Positions 28,842 through 39,500 of a DNA stretch of 64,000 nt are shown here, in pieces. The DNA is from Vibrio metoecus (GTDB lineage Bacteria > Pseudomonadota > Gammaproteobacteria > Enterobacterales > Vibrionaceae): contig NZ_JJMN01000068.1 of the NCBI RefSeq assembly GCF_000696385.1, forward strand, positions 1 to 64,000, given 5' to 3'. The position numbers and the translations under genes were made by a program. Under the pieces are notes generated by a model that ran no database searches, was not told the DNA's origin, and saw nothing but the letters and a program-made list of their open reading frames with translations. Within the stretch, counting starts at the first letter, position 1; each line of letters starts with the position of its first letter.

Positions 28842-29209
28842 AGGAAAGCCCCGACACAGCATGTCGGGGCTTAATCTTACTCGCAGCATCCGGCTACTTG
28901 AATGTGCTCCATGCATCATCCTTAACTCGCTGATCCTTTCAGCGAACTCCGAGCATCGCCGTCCTAGCGGTGTCCTACTCTTCCTGATGCCAAATTATCC
29001 TATTCAGCGATCGTCACTTGTTCCTTGAGCGGTGTCCTTGCCATCATCCTGATGGTGTTCCCTCTCACATCCTTAGAGTGTCCTAGTCTTCCTTGCAGCT
29101 CACGTCTCTGTGGGCTAACGCTATCCTTGGCGTTTCCTGCATCCTGCGGTGGTTATCCTCACCACTTCTCATCCTGAGAATTACAGTTCCTAGGTCATTT
29201 CCTTCGACA
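28842..29209 (-). ncRNA. CsrB-family small RNA (CsrA sponge)
   Basis: About 368 nt with roughly 23 GGA motifs on the minus strand, most as AGGA or AAGGA in loops of short hairpins (for example CATCAGGATGATG). The 3' end reads AAGTAGCCGGATGCTGCGAG, nearly as in E. coli CsrB, then a perfect terminator. Such RNAs titrate the translational regulator CsrA. V. cholerae has three (CsrB, CsrC, CsrD) and the paralogue cannot be assigned here. Promoter: TTGTAC (29238-29243), 16-bp spacer, TAAATT (29216-29221). A VarA-type box lies about 160 bp upstream. Confidence 0.93.
28843..28871 (-). terminator. Terminator of the CsrB-family RNA
   Basis: On the minus strand AGCCCCGACA / TGTCGGGGCT with a five-base loop is followed by TTTCCTT. 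Confidence 0.88.
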
Positions 29210-29215
29210 ACAGAT

Positions 29216-29243
29216 AATTTACTCGTTTTGCTTTTTCGTACAA
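29216..29243 (-). promoter_or_regulatory. Predicted promoter of the CsrB-family RNA
   Basis: On the minus strand TTGTAC (29238-29243) and TAAATT (29216-29221) are 16 bp apart. The expected start lies at about 29209. Confidence 0.65.
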
Positions 29244-29366
29244 GCCACTAAGAGAATTCAAATAAAACTGCACAGAACGAAATCAGGAAATGCCTTTAAA
29301 TTTCAAAGTGATAAATCGATTACATCATTATTTCCGCATCCATTCACTGCCTTGGCTTACACAAGA

Positions 29367-29384
29367 TGTAAGCGATCTCTCACA
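29367..29384. promoter_or_regulatory. VarA/UvrY/GacA-type activator box
   Basis: TGTAAG-CGATCT-CTCACA matches the GacA-family upstream activating sequence TGTAAG-N6-CTTACA with one mismatch. It is about 160 bp upstream of the CsrB-family start, the distance usual for these sRNA genes. A partly overlapping CTTACA...TGTAAG palindrome lies at 29356-29372. Confidence 0.8.
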
Positions 29385-29452
29385 AACCATTGCCCCTTTT
29401 GCTCATCAGACTTTCTCAGTAAGATGGCAACACACCAGAATAAGGAACCATT

Positions 29453-29749
29453 ATGCTGACCAAAGACGTGTCACAAGAGCTGGAAGAGATCCTCACTAGC
29501 CTCAGCCAACAAGGCAAAGAGCCTTCTGTCGCGCTGGTCAAAGCGCGCTTAAAAACGCCTGTACCTATGCCTGCGATCATTGCCACCATCAAAAGTTGGA
29601 AAAGCACCCAGCGTATCCCCAAGGTGGAAATCGCTACTGCTAATGCCAGTAACAACCTTGAGCAGCGCATTGAAATGTTAGAGCAGACGATTATGCAGCT
29701 CACGGCACGTATTGAAGCGCTCGAAACGACAAACACAGGAGCTCAATAA
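29453..29749 (+). CDS. Small hypothetical coiled-coil protein
   Basis: A 98-residue protein. Residues 1-55 look like a small helical domain ([30 protein letters not shown]), faintly like the N-terminal DNA-binding part of KfrA-type proteins. Residues 68-93 form a coiled coil ([23 protein letters not shown]). An AAGGAAC ribosome site precedes the ATG. Its TAA overlaps the yaiI ATG by one base, so the two are translationally coupled. I do not recognise the function. Confidence 0.75.
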   Translation: MLTKDVSQELEEILTSLSQQGKEPSVALVKARLKTPVPMPAIIATIKSWKSTQRIPKVEIATANASNNLEQRIEMLEQTIMQLTARIEALETTNTGAQ

Positions 29750-30198
29750 TGAACATTTGGGTCGATGCCGATGCGTGTCCGAAAGTGATCCGTGAAACGC
29801 TGATCCGTGCAGCAGAACGCACTGGCGTGATGTGTACGTTCGTGGCAAACCATTTGATCCCACTGCCCAAGCGCGACAACATTCGCGCGCTACAAGTCTC
29901 TTCGGGGTTTGATATTGCCGATAATGAAATCGTAAAACGTACTGAAGTGGGCGATTTAGTGATTACGGCAGATATCCCTCTCGCCGATGAAGTGATCAGC
30001 AAAGGCGGTTTGGCGCTGAATCCCCGTGGTGAGCTATACACCAAAGAGACCATCAAAGCGCGCCTGAATATCCGCGATTTTATGGATACCATGCGCGCCA
30101 GCGGTATTCAAACCGGCGGCCCTGCCGCGCTTTCACAGACTGAACGCCGCGAGTTTGCCAATCATCTGGATCGTATTTTGGCGAAACGCTCAGTGTAA
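29749..30198 (+). CDS. yaiI: UPF0178 (DUF188) family protein YaiI
   Basis: A 149-residue conserved protein with a PIN/NYN-like fold. It begins [22 protein letters not shown] and has the Asp-rich strand [13 protein letters not shown], the residues expected for a metal site in this fold. The family function is not established. It is co-translated with the small coiled-coil gene upstream and followed by a terminator. Confidence 0.92.
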   Translation: MNIWVDADACPKVIRETLIRAAERTGVMCTFVANHLIPLPKRDNIRALQVSSGFDIADNEIVKRTEVGDLVITADIPLADEVISKGGLALNPRGELYTKETIKARLNIRDFMDTMRASGIQTGGPAALSQTERREFANHLDRILAKRSV

Positions 30199-30215
30199 TC
30201 ATCACTCTCTCGATG

Positions 30216-30247
30216 TAAAAAAGCCTGCGATATACGCAGGCTTTTTC
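30216..30247 (+). terminator. Terminator between yaiI and the abgT relic
   Basis: GCCTGCG-ATATA-CGCAGGC stem, with T5 after it on the plus strand and A6 before it, so it can also serve the convergent abgT gene. Confidence 0.85.
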
Positions 30248-30263
30248 TTGTGCAGAGCAAACA

Positions 30264-31855
30264 CTATGGCGTGTAGTAAGTGGCTGCGCCAGGGCCAACT
30301 GGCAGACCCAACACAAATACCCATACGTAAAACAGTAAGCTCCAACCCACCATAAACACCACTGAATATGGCAACATGGTGGCGATCAGCGTACCGATAC
30401 CGAGGTTTTTCATATAACGTGTCGCCACCGCCAGAATCAAGCCGAAGTAGCTCATCATCGGGGTGATGATGTTGGTCACCGAATCACCAATACGGTAGGC
30501 GGCTTGAATCACTTCTGGGGCATAACCGACCTAGCATCAGCATAGGTACGAAAATCGGCGCGGTGACTGCCCATTGCGCTGACGCCGAACCAATCATTAA
30601 GTTGATGTAACCACACATCAAAATGAAAGCGAAGAACAACATGGGACCCGTTAGACCAATGTCTTTCAGGAAATCGGCACCTAATACTGCCAACACTTGA
30701 CCAAACTTAGTCCAGTTAAAAAACGCGACAAACTGCGATGCAAAAAACACCAACACAATGTACACACCCATTGAAGACATGGATTTGGACATCGCATCAA
30801 TCACATCGCGTATCGGTTTTCATGGTGCCGACCTACTCGGCCATACAACATAACCTGGGATAGCGAAAAACACGAAAATAAATGCCACGATGCTCTTTAA
30901 GAATGGCGAACCGGAAACTTGGCCATCAGCACCACGCAAAATAGCCATCGGCAGGAACAATCGTCCACGCTAAGAGTGCACTCACCACCAGCACAGCCAC
31001 ACCCGCATACGCTAACGCTTTTTTCTCAAGTGATGTCAGCAGACCCATTTTGTCTTGGCTCAGATCATCACTGGCTTCGCTGACATGATATTTGCCGAGT
31101 TTAGGCTCAACAACTTTCTCCGTCACCAATGCACCTAAAATCGTGATCACGAAAGTCGATGCGGCCATAAAGTACCAGTTAACTTCTGGGCCAACACTAT
31201 AGGTTGGGTCAATCATACGAGCAGCTGTTTCAGTAATGCCCGATAGTAGCGGATCAACCGTACCAATCAGCAAGTTCGCCGAGTAACCACCGGAAACCCC
31301 CGCAAACGCCGCAGCCAAGCCCGCTAATGGGTGACGACCTAACGAATGGAATAGCATCGCAGCAAGTGGAATGAGCACCACATAACCTAATTCAGATGCG
31401 GTGTTAGAGATGATGCCTGCAAACACCACAGTGAAAGTCACCATGCGTTGCGAAGCCCCCATCACCAGGCCACGCATCGCAGCAGAGAGCAAGCCTGAGT
31501 GTTCTGCAATCGCGACACCCAGCATCGCCACCAATACCGTACCTAAAGGTGCAAAGCCAACAAAGTTTTTCACTAAGTTGGTCACGATCAGCTCAAGTCC
31601 GTCCGCATTAAGTAAGCTAACAACTTGGATCATGCCATCAGCAGCGCGGCCTTTCGCACCTTCTGGGCGCGGGTCAATCACTGAGAGCTCAAAGTATCCC
31701 GCGATGCCTGAAGCCACCAGTAGTACAACACAGAAAATGGCAAATAAAGTGATGGGATGGGGTAATAGATTCCCCAAATATTCGACACCATCGAGAAAAC
31801 GGGTAATAAAAGGTTTCTTAGGTGTATTTTGATTTATTGAAGCAGATGAACTCAT
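30264..31855 (-). pseudogene. AbgT-family transporter, broken by several one-base insertions
   Basis: A homologue of the p-aminobenzoyl-glutamate transporter AbgT and of the MtrF antimetabolite exporter. The intact N-terminal part (31855-30926) shares FAGVSGGYSANL with the paralogue at 43429-44988, and the later parts contain MIGSASAQWAVTAPIFVPMLM and [10 protein letters not shown], as in the paralogue. Restoring the full frame needs removal of one base near 30530, about three within 30807-30846 and one near 30943. The repaired protein would have about 529 residues. A good ribosome site (GGAGG) precedes the ATG. Several insertions packed into 40 bp suggest poor sequence quality rather than gradual decay. 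Confidence 0.88.
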
Positions 31856-31998
31856 CTGTTCCCTCCTTGTCTTGATTCCTATGCATTTGTGACAAAAATG
31901 TCAAAAGCGCGGGCAGAGTACTCGACAAGAAAGGTAAATTAAAAAGCAAAGATGTTACAAAATCTATCTGAAAGAACAATATTCATCCAATTTTAAAA

Positions 31999-32038
31999 AT
32001 TAACCAGATGATCATTGCAAAGAACAACCATCTGGTTA
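31999..32038 (-). terminator. Probable terminator after rpmJ2
   Basis: TAACCAGATG and CATCTGGTTA (32001-32010, 32029-32038) pair around an 18-nt loop. On the minus strand ATTTTTAA follows. The rest of 31856-32077 holds only the abgT ribosome site and AT-rich sequence. Confidence 0.6.
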
Positions 32039-32077
32039 GAAAAATATCTCGCTATGAATCGGTTCTCCCGCAATCCA

Positions 32078-32203
32078 TTAACGCTGAACGGCTTTAAATC
32101 GAGGGTTAGACTTGCAGATCACATACAAACGGCCACGGCGTTTGACGATTTGACAATCTGGGTGACGATTTTTAGCGCTTTTTAGCGAGCTGAGCACTTT
32201 CAT
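32078..32203 (-). CDS. rpmJ2: 50S ribosomal protein L36, zinc-independent paralogue
   Basis: A 41-residue protein [20 protein letters not shown]... ending NPRFKAVQR, the YkgO-type L36. It retains only scattered Cys and lacks the four-ligand zinc ribbon of the standard L36. Such paralogues replace the zinc-binding L36 under zinc starvation. The ATG overlaps the rpmE2 stop codon (ATGA), and a Zur-type palindrome lies upstream of rpmE2. It is too short for most ORF lists. Confidence 0.93.
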   Translation of the reverse strand: MKVLSSLKSAKNRHPDCQIVKRRGRLYVICKSNPRFKAVQR

Positions 32204-32457
32204 TTGGACTCCTTAGCAAACTGACCAAAACGACGAGCAAAGTTAGCGACGCGGCCTTCTTTCTGTACCACGCGCTGTTTACCGGTATAAAACGGATGAG
32301 ACTCTGAAGAAACTTCAACAGTGATATAGGGATAGGTTTTACCTTCCCACTCAATAGTGCGATCGGTTTGTAAAGTCGAACCGACCACAAAGTAGTGATC
32401 GACAGTCGTATCGTGGAACACCACTTTACGATAATCAGGATGAATGCCTGCTTTCAT
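32200..32457 (-). CDS. rpmE2: 50S ribosomal protein L31 type B, zinc-independent paralogue
   Basis: An 85-residue protein with [35 protein letters not shown] and a basic tail, as in YkgM-type L31. It lacks the CxxC zinc motif of L31 type A. It frees zinc by replacing L31A on ribosomes when zinc is scarce. It overlaps rpmJ2 by four bases and follows a Zur-like operator. Confidence 0.94.
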   Translation of the reverse strand: MKAGIHPDYRKVVFHDTTVDHYFVVGSTLQTDRTIEWEGKTYPYITVEVSSESHPFYTGKQRVVQKEGRVANFARRFGQFAKESK

Positions 32458-32477
32458 TTTAAACTCAACACCTCAAA

Positions 32478-32500
32478 TTGTTATGTTATAACATTTTAAT
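32478..32500. promoter_or_regulatory. Zur-type operator of rpmE2-rpmJ2
   Basis: The palindrome AATGTTATAACATT-like core (perfect ATGTTATAACAT at 32483-32494) in an AT-rich setting matches the proteobacterial Zur consensus. It stands 25 bp upstream of the zinc-independent ribosomal protein pair. Confidence 0.78.
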
Positions 32501-32592
32501 TAATAATTATTCTCAAGGTGATTTGCAAGCGATTTTTACGCCGAGCTATGCTATTTTTGCGCTCTCAATACCTATAAATACAGATAAAAAAC

Positions 32593-33288
32593 ATGTATCC
32601 CATTGAACCTGTAGCGATTATTGAAAGTCCGTACCAAGAAAAATTTGCGGTACCAAGACAACCTCGATTAGTGCCGAGTGCCACCGCTCGAATCAAACTG
32701 TTGGGGGAATGTAACTGTGCAGAGGCCATTCGCGGTATTGAGCAATTTAGCCATGTGTGGCTGCTATTTTTGTTCGACCAAAACCTCGCCGCAGGTTGGA
32801 AACCCACCGTACGTCCTCCTCGTCTCGGAGGGAATGAACGAGTCGGTGTGTTCGCCTCACGAGCGACTTTCCGCCCCAATGGGATTGGTATGTCAGCGGT
32901 TGAACTACGTGGTGTCAGCAAAGAAGGCGACCAGTATTATCTTGAGCTCGGCAGCGTTGATTTAGTTAATGGCACACCGATTATTGATATCAAACCTTAC
33001 ATCCCCTACTCCGATTCAATTGTGGATGCACAAGGCGGTTATGCGGAGCAAGAACCCGAACGCATTCGCGTAACGTTTGCCGATGCCGCTCAGCAAATAC
33101 TCAAAGCACATCCAGAAGGTGAAATTCGTCGTGCGGTGATCAGTGAAGTATTGGCACAAGATCCGCGTCCGGCTTACAAAAAAAATCGTGCTGACGACAA
33201 GTTATATGCGGTGAATTTGTACGATTGGAACGTGAAATTTACCGTTAACGCTGAAGCAATCGTTGTCAACGCAATTGAACCCTTTTGA
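32593..33288 (+). CDS. trmO: tRNA-Thr (N6-methyl-t6A37) methyltransferase
   Basis: A SAM-dependent enzyme of the YaeB/TsaA class I-like beta-barrel family that methylates t6A37 in tRNA-Thr(GGU). Visible are EQFSHVWLLFLFDQN, the RPPRLGGNERVGVFASRATFRPNGIGMS block (in pieces) and GTPIIDIKPYIPYSD. 231 residues. It lies just upstream of proS, as in E. coli. Confidence 0.94.
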   Translation: MYPIEPVAIIESPYQEKFAVPRQPRLVPSATARIKLLGECNCAEAIRGIEQFSHVWLLFLFDQNLAAGWKPTVRPPRLGGNERVGVFASRATFRPNGIGMSAVELRGVSKEGDQYYLELGSVDLVNGTPIIDIKPYIPYSDSIVDAQGGYAEQEPERIRVTFADAAQQILKAHPEGEIRRAVISEVLAQDPRPAYKKNRADDKLYAVNLYDWNVKFTVNAEAIVVNAIEPF

Positions 33289-33390
33289 CAAAACCATTTG
33301 GCTGATATTATTAGCGCCCAAATTCGCTTTATAACGTTACTCCTATAAATAAAGCGATCCCTTAAACTTTGATGAAACGGATACCATAGA

Positions 33391-35106
33391 ATGCGTACCA
33401 GTAAATATCTTCTTTCCACTCTGAAGGAGACTCCAAACGACGCAGAAGTCGTGAGCCATAAGCTCATGCTACGTGCAGGTATGATCCGTAAGCTGGCTTC
33501 AGGTCTTTATACTTGGCTGCCTACCGGTCTGCGTGTACTGCGTAAAGTCGAAACCATCGTTCGCCAAGAGATCGATAATGCTGGTGCAATCGAAACCTTG
33601 ATGCCGGTGGTACAGCCGTTTGAATTGTGGGAAGAGACTGGTCGCTCTGAAAAAATGGGGCCAGAGTTGCTGCGCTTTACTGATCGCCATGAACGTCCGT
33701 TTGTATTAAGCCCAACCGCAGAAGAAGTGATCACCGCTCTCGTTCGTAATGAAGTGAACTCTTATAAGCAACTGCCACTGAACCTGTACCAAATCCAAAC
33801 CAAATTCCGTGACGAGCGTCGTCCACGTTTTGGTGTGATGCGTGCGCGTGAATTCTCAATGATGGATGCTTACAGCTTCGACATCGACAAAGACGGCCTG
33901 CAAAAATCTTATGACGCGATGCACGCAGCTTACTGCAAAGCTTTCGATCGCATGGGTCTGGATTACCGTCCAGTGCTGGCTGACAGCGGTGCAATTGGTG
34001 GTAACGGTTCACAAGAGTTCCACGTTCTGGCAGAAAGCGGCGAAGATCTGATCGTATTCTCAACCGAATCGGACTACGCAGCGAACATCGAAAAAGCAGA
34101 AGCACTGGCACCAGCGACTGAAGCGGCTGCGCCAACTCAGGAAATGACGTTGGTGGATACTCCAAACGCGAAAACAATCGCGGAATTGGTTGAGCAACAC
34201 GGTCTGCCAATCGAAAAAACCGTGAAAACGCTGTTTGTAAAAGCCTCTGATGCGATCGATGCATCTATCATTGCACTGATCATCCGTGGTGATCACGAAC
34301 TGAACGAAATCAAAGCAGAAAATCTGCCAGAAGTTGCCTCTCCACTGGAAATGGCCAACGAAGAAGAGATTCGTGCGTTGATCGGAGCTGGCCCTGGTTC
34401 ATTAGGTCCTGTAGGCCTAAAACTGCCATTCATCGTTGACCGTACGGTTGCAGTCATGAGCGATTTCGGCGCTGGCGCGAACATCGACGGCAAACACTAC
34501 TTCGGTATTAACTGGGGTCGTGACGTTGAACTCGGCAAAGTCGAAGATCTGCGTAACGTAGTAGAAGGTGATCCAAGCCCATGTGGCAAAGGGACTCTGA
34601 TGCTTAAGCGCGGTATTGAAGTCGGTCACATCTTCCAGTTGGGCACCAACTACTCTGAAAAAATGAACTGTGGCGTGCTCGATTCAAACGGTAAAAACGT
34701 CATTCTTGAGATGGGTTGCTACGGTATCGGCGTCTCTCGCGTCGTCGCGGCAGCCATCGAACAAAACCATGACGATTACGGCATTATCTGGCCTGATGCG
34801 ATTGCACCTTTCCAAGTGGCTATTGTGCCGATGAACATGCACAAATCTGAGCGTGTTCAGCAAGCCGCTGAAAAATTGTATGCAGAATTGACAGCTGCAG
34901 GCATCGAAGTGCTGTTTGATGATCGTAAAGAGCGTCCGGGCGTCATGTTCTCAGATATGGAACTGATCGGCGTGCCACACACCATCATCATTGGTGATCG
35001 CAGCATGGATGAAGGTCACTTCGAATACAAAAATCGTCGTAGTGGTGAAAAAGAAGCGGTGGCGATGGCATCCATCATCGACTTTATCCAAGCCAAACTG
35101 GCCTAA
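33391..35106 (+). CDS. proS: Prolyl-tRNA synthetase (bacterial type with INS editing domain)
   Basis: Class II synthetase of 571 residues that charges tRNA-Pro. Motif 2 is [25 protein letters not shown]-like, and motif 3 is [17 protein letters not shown]. The insertion domain (about residues 220-400) is the Ybak-like INS domain that clears misacylated Ala-tRNA-Pro, with VKTLFVKA and [18 protein letters not shown]. The C-terminal anticodon-binding domain follows. Complete. Confidence 0.97.
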   Translation: MRTSKYLLSTLKETPNDAEVVSHKLMLRAGMIRKLASGLYTWLPTGLRVLRKVETIVRQEIDNAGAIETLMPVVQPFELWEETGRSEKMGPELLRFTDRHERPFVLSPTAEEVITALVRNEVNSYKQLPLNLYQIQTKFRDERRPRFGVMRAREFSMMDAYSFDIDKDGLQKSYDAMHAAYCKAFDRMGLDYRPVLADSGAIGGNGSQEFHVLAESGEDLIVFSTESDYAANIEKAEALAPATEAAAPTQEMTLVDTPNAKTIAELVEQHGLPIEKTVKTLFVKASDAIDASIIALIIRGDHELNEIKAENLPEVASPLEMANEEEIRALIGAGPGSLGPVGLKLPFIVDRTVAVMSDFGAGANIDGKHYFGINWGRDVELGKVEDLRNVVEGDPSPCGKGTLMLKRGIEVGHIFQLGTNYSEKMNCGVLDSNGKNVILEMGCYGIGVSRVVAAAIEQNHDDYGIIWPDAIAPFQVAIVPMNMHKSERVQQAAEKLYAELTAAGIEVLFDDRKERPGVMFSDMELIGVPHTIIIGDRSMDEGHFEYKNRRSGEKEAVAMASIIDFIQAKLA

Positions 35107-35128
35107 TTTTCGGTCACATTCACTTACA

Positions 35129-35155
35129 AAGGCTGCCTTCGAGCAGCCTTTTTAT
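35129..35155 (+). terminator. Rho-independent terminator after proS
   Basis: AGGCTGC / GCAGCCT stem followed by five T. Confidence 0.85.
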
Positions 35156-35163
35156 TACCACGT

Positions 35164-35290
35164 TTTCCCCAAACTACTTGGATTTGCAGGTAGGCGGCAA
35201 GTGAGTTCATCCCATGAGCATAGAGAGGCTATGTGATTGGGGTGAACGAACGCGGCCAACACCGCTGCAACTTCAAGAAGGAAGGGGATA
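35164..35290. repeat. ERIC-like intergenic repeat, copy 2
   Basis: A 127-bp imperfect palindrome about 85 percent alike to the copy at 18539-18667 by eye: TTGCAGGTAGGCGGCAAGTG, CCCATGAGCATAG, CTATGTGATTGGGGTGAACG and CCAACACCGCTGCAACTTCA. It lies between proS and the DUF533 gene. Confidence 0.9.
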
Positions 35291-35348
35291 TTAATATTAG
35301 ATTCATTTTTCATCATCTACACTGAGTCAAAACCAGAGGAGATAGCCC

Positions 35349-35990
35349 ATGGATCTAAAATCATTACTTAACCAAGCACTAAGTTCCGATCTAGTGAAAA
35401 AAGGCAGTGAACAGCTTAAAAACCTAGGTCAAGATAAAAACCAGCTCGGTGCTTTGGGTGCTGGCGCGTTAGGTGGCGGCTTATTGGGCATGCTGCTTGG
35501 CTCAAAGAAAAGTGCTAAATGGGGCAAAAGCGCGCTAAAAGTCGGCGGTGCTGCTGCACTTGGCGCACTGGCGTATAAGGTCTACAACGATTGGAACGCC
35601 AATCAAAAAGGCAATACCACACCGACTCCGTTTGATGAAAGCAATCCTCGTCATGAGCTGATCATTTTAAAAGCCATGATTGCCGCCGCGAAAGCCGATG
35701 GGCATGTGGATGAGCAAGAGATGGCGCGAATCCAACAAGCGATTGAAGAGCTAGGCGCAGATAACCAAGTACAACAATTGGTGGAACAAGAGCTGCGCAA
35801 ACCACTGGATCCTGCTGAAATCGCTCGCTTTGCGCAGAACCCAGCTCAAGCCTCTGAGCTGTATCTGGCGTCATTGCTGATTGCCGATGAACAGAACTTT
35901 ATGGAAAAAGCTTATCTCAATGAACTGGCTAAACAACTAGGCTTGGATGCTCAATTGGTCGCGCAACTGAACTTACAAGTCTCTGGCTAA
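35349..35990 (+). CDS. DUF533 / TerB-like inner membrane protein (YebE-like)
   Basis: A 213-residue protein. Residues 34-80 are Gly/Ala rich and hydrophobic (LGALGAGALGGGLLGMLLG, GGAAALGALAYKVY). The C-terminal half is a TerB-like helical domain (ILKAMIAAAKADGHVDEQEM), whose acidic residues could bind metal. The family resembles E. coli YebE, an envelope stress-responsive protein of unknown function. An AGGAG ribosome site precedes the ATG. Confidence 0.85.
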   Translation: MDLKSLLNQALSSDLVKKGSEQLKNLGQDKNQLGALGAGALGGGLLGMLLGSKKSAKWGKSALKVGGAAALGALAYKVYNDWNANQKGNTTPTPFDESNPRHELIILKAMIAAAKADGHVDEQEMARIQQAIEELGADNQVQQLVEQELRKPLDPAEIARFAQNPAQASELYLASLLIADEQNFMEKAYLNELAKQLGLDAQLVAQLNLQVSG

Positions 35991-36095
35991 TAATTCACCA
36001 CTCATGAGGCTTCATTGAGCCAGCGCAAGTAGTAGGTTTGGTATTTCTCTGCTCTCAAGGTATATTGAGAGCAGTTATCATTTGAGGACACCCTG

Positions 36096-36299
36096 ATGAA
36101 AGTTTATGACTGTTGCGAACTGGTACGCGAGCTTTATGCGCAAATTGGTAGTGGTGATCAAGGCTATATTCCGCAAGCCATCAGCTGTGCTGTACGTGCA
36201 TTAAACGAGATTGCGGCTGATACCGCCCTGCCACTGGCGGCACGAGAAAAAGCGGCGTTTGCGGCAGCGAATTTACTGATTTCCGATTTTGAGGATTAA
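36096..36299 (+). CDS. yaeP: UPF0253 family protein YaeP
   Basis: A 67-residue protein, [20 protein letters not shown] at the start, with [19 protein letters not shown], as in YaeP. The function is unknown. It is coupled to the small DUF4250 gene 5 bp downstream, and the pair is near proS in E. coli as well. Confidence 0.9.
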   Translation: MKVYDCCELVRELYAQIGSGDQGYIPQAISCAVRALNEIAADTALPLAAREKAAFAAANLLISDFED

Positions 36300-36304
36300 T
36301 CACC

Positions 36305-36496
36305 ATGAATCTCGCGAATTTTGCCACTATGGATCCGATCATGCTGATGAGCATCATTAACATGAAACTGCGTGACGACTTTGGTGGCGATTTGGATAAA
36401 TTGGTTAACTATTTCGATATTGATCGCAGCGCGTTAGAAGCTAAGCTAGCGAGCGCTGGTTTTGAATTTTTACCGCAAGTCGGCCAATTCCGCTAA
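36305..36496 (+). CDS. DUF4250 family small protein
   Basis: A 63-residue protein, MNLANFATMDPIMLMSIINMKLRDDFGGDLDKL ..., matching DUF4250. The length and the acidic helix pattern fit the family. The function is unknown. It forms an operon with yaeP and is followed by a bidirectional terminator. Confidence 0.85.
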   Translation: MNLANFATMDPIMLMSIINMKLRDDFGGDLDKLVNYFDIDRSALEAKLASAGFEFLPQVGQFR

Positions 36497-36542
36497 ATCA
36501 ACGGTTATCGCAAAGCGCCCTTTCAAATCGGGGCTGACAAAA

Positions 36543-36576
36543 CGAAAAAAGCGCAGAAGTTCTCTGCGCTTTTTGT
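36543..36576. terminator. Bidirectional terminator between the DUF4250 gene and purL
   Basis: AGCGCAGA-AGTTC-TCTGCGCT stem flanked by A6 and T5 runs serves both convergent genes. Confidence 0.88.
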
Positions 36577-36596
36577 TGTGCTTAAGCTTAAATCAA

Positions 36597-39500
36597 TTAG
36601 CCAAAATATTTACGAGCATTCTGGAACATACGCATCCAAGCGCCGTTCTCACCCCAGTTATCAGGGTGCCACGAGTTGGCGACGGTACGGAATACACGCT
36701 CAGGGTGCGGCATCATAATCGTCACACGACCATCTTGAGTGGTTAAACCGGTAATCGCATTCGGTGAACCGTTCGGGTTGCTTGGGTAAGCTTGGGTTGG
36801 CTGACCAAAGTTATCCACGAAACGAATCGCTACGGTGCCAGATTGCTCAATTGCCGCCAAATGCAGAGCATCACGCACTTCCACACGACCTTCACCATGA
36901 GAAACTGCAATCGGCATTCTTGAGCCCGCCATCTCGCTAAAGAACAGCGATGGCGATTTTTGCACTTCGACTAAGCTAAAGCGCGCTTCAAAACGATCCG
37001 ATTCGTTACGCACAAAACGTGGCCATAGCTCAGCACCCGGGATCAAATCACGCAGGTTAGACAGCATTTGACAGCCGTTACACACCCCAAGTGAGAAGGT
37101 ATCTTTACGTTGGAAGAACTGCTCAAACTGCTCACGCGCTTGGGCGTTAAACAGAATCGATTTCGCCCAACCTTCACCCGCACCCAGTACGTCACCGTAA
37201 GAGAAGCCACCACAAGCCACCAGACCTTGGTAAGCATCGAGCACGGTTTGCCCAGTCAGAATGTCGCTCATATGCACATCAACCGCATCAAAACCAGCGC
37301 GGTCAAACGCTGCCGCCATTTCAACGTGTGAGTTGACGCCTTGCTCACGTAAAATCGCCATTTTCGGACGCACACCTTTGGCGATGTACGGCGCAGCAAC
37401 GTCGGCTTGCACATCGTAGGTTAACTTCGCATTCAAGCCCGGGTCGCAGTTATCTTGTTTGGCCGCAAACTCTTGATCGGCACAGGCTGAGTTATCACGC
37501 AGCGCTTGCATCTTATGGGTCATTTCCGCCCAGATGGTGCGCAGTTCAGTACGAGAGCGCTCAATCAAGACTTCCTCACCACAAGTGATCAGCAAGCGAT
37601 CCGACGCTTCTACTTCACCAATCACGTGAGCACACGCTTCTAAGCCATGGGCGGCAAGCGTTGCCAGAACAGCATTCAGCTCATCATTTTTCACCTGAAC
37701 CACAGCGCCAAGCTCTTCATTGAACAGTGCCGCCAGTGCATCATCACCCAAGGTTTCAATATTGGCTTTAATACCACAGTGACCCGCGAAAGCCATTTCC
37801 GCCAACGTCACCAATAAACCGCCGTCACCTTTGTCGTGGTAAGCCACCAGCTTGTCGTTACGCACCAGAGTTTGCACTGCATCAAAGAAGCCTTTGAGCT
37901 GTGCCGCGTTATCCACATCAGCAGGTTTATCACCCAACTGTTTATACACTTGCGCTAATGCCGTTGCTCCAAGACGATTTTGACCGTTGCCCAAATCAAT
38001 CAAGATTAAGCTTGTCTCGCCAAGGTCAGTACGCAGTTGTGGGGTCACGGTTTTGCGAATGTCTTCCACACGTGCGAAAGCGGTGATGATCAGTGATAGT
38101 GGCGAAGTGACTTCTTTCTGCTCGCCATTTTCCTGCCACTTAGTTTTCATCGACATCGAGTCTTTACCCACTGGGATTGTGATACCCAGTGCTGGACACA
38201 ACTCTTCACCTACCGCTTTCACTGCTTCATACAGACCGGCATCTTCACCCGGATGGCCCGCTGGAGACATCCAGTTCGCAGAGAGTTTGATGCGTTTCAG
38301 CTCGCCAATATCGGTTGCGGCTATGTTGGTAATAGCTTCACCGACCGCTAAACGTGCGGAGGCACCGAAATCCAGCAGCGCAACTGGGGTACGCTCCCCC
38401 ATCGACATGGCTTCGCCGTGGTAAGAATCAAAACTCGCGGCCGTTACCGCGCAGTTAGCCACTGGTACTTGCCATGGACCGACCATTTGATCACGTGCGA
38501 CTAAGCCCGTGACTGAACGGTCACCGATGGTGATCAGGAACGTTTTTTCTGCTACTGCAGGTAAACGCAGTACACGATCCACGGCTTCATTAAGCTCAAT
38601 ACCAGAACGCTCTAGCGCTGGGCTTGAAACTTTCAGTGTGCTCGCTTCACGATGCATTTTCGGCGGCTTACCCAGCAGAATATCCATCGGCATATCAATC
38701 GGCGTGTTAGCAAAGTGGCTGTCTTCAAGCGTCAAATGGCGCTCTTCGGTCGCTTCACCCACTACAGCATAAGGCGCGCGCTCACGCTGACAGATTGCAT
38801 CAAACAGCGGCATATCTTCCACTGCAACCGCCAGCACATAACGCTCTTGCGATTCGTTACACCAGATTTCCAGTGGGCTCATACCCGGTTCATCATTCGG
38901 CACGTTGCGCAGTTGGAATTTACCACCGCGATCGCCATCGTTAACCAACTCAGGCAGCGCGTTAGAGATACCGCCCGCGCCCACATCGTGGATAAACGCG
39001 ATCGGGTTTTTGTCGCCGAGTTGCCAACAACGGTCGATCACTTCCTGACAACGACGCTCCATCTCTGGGTTCTCACGCTGTACTGAAGCAAAATCCAGAT
39101 CTTCGGCGGATTGACCAGATGCCATAGAAGATGCCGCGCCACCGCCCAGACCGATGTTCATCGCAGGGCCACCGAGTACGATCAGTTTGGCACCAACAGG
39201 GATCTCTTTCTTCTGAATATGCTCAGCACGGATGTTACCCATACCGCCAGCGATCATGATTGGTTTATGGTAGCCACGTACCTCTTCGCCCGCATGTGAA
39301 GTCACTTTTTCTTCATAAGTGCGGAAATAACCCAGCAGGTTCGGACGACCAAATTCGTTGTTGAACGCCGCGCCACCCAATGGGCCTTCAAGCATAATAT
39401 CCAGCGCATTGACGATGCGGCTTGGCTTACCAAAATTACTTTCCCATGGCTGTTCAAAACCGGGAATACGCAAGTTCGAAGTAGTAAAGCCCACCAAACC

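Noticed and set aside
29290-29499. 69-codon open frame upstream of the small coiled-coil gene
   Set aside because: It overlaps the VarA-type box and the start of the real gene, has no ribosome site and no protein-like composition.
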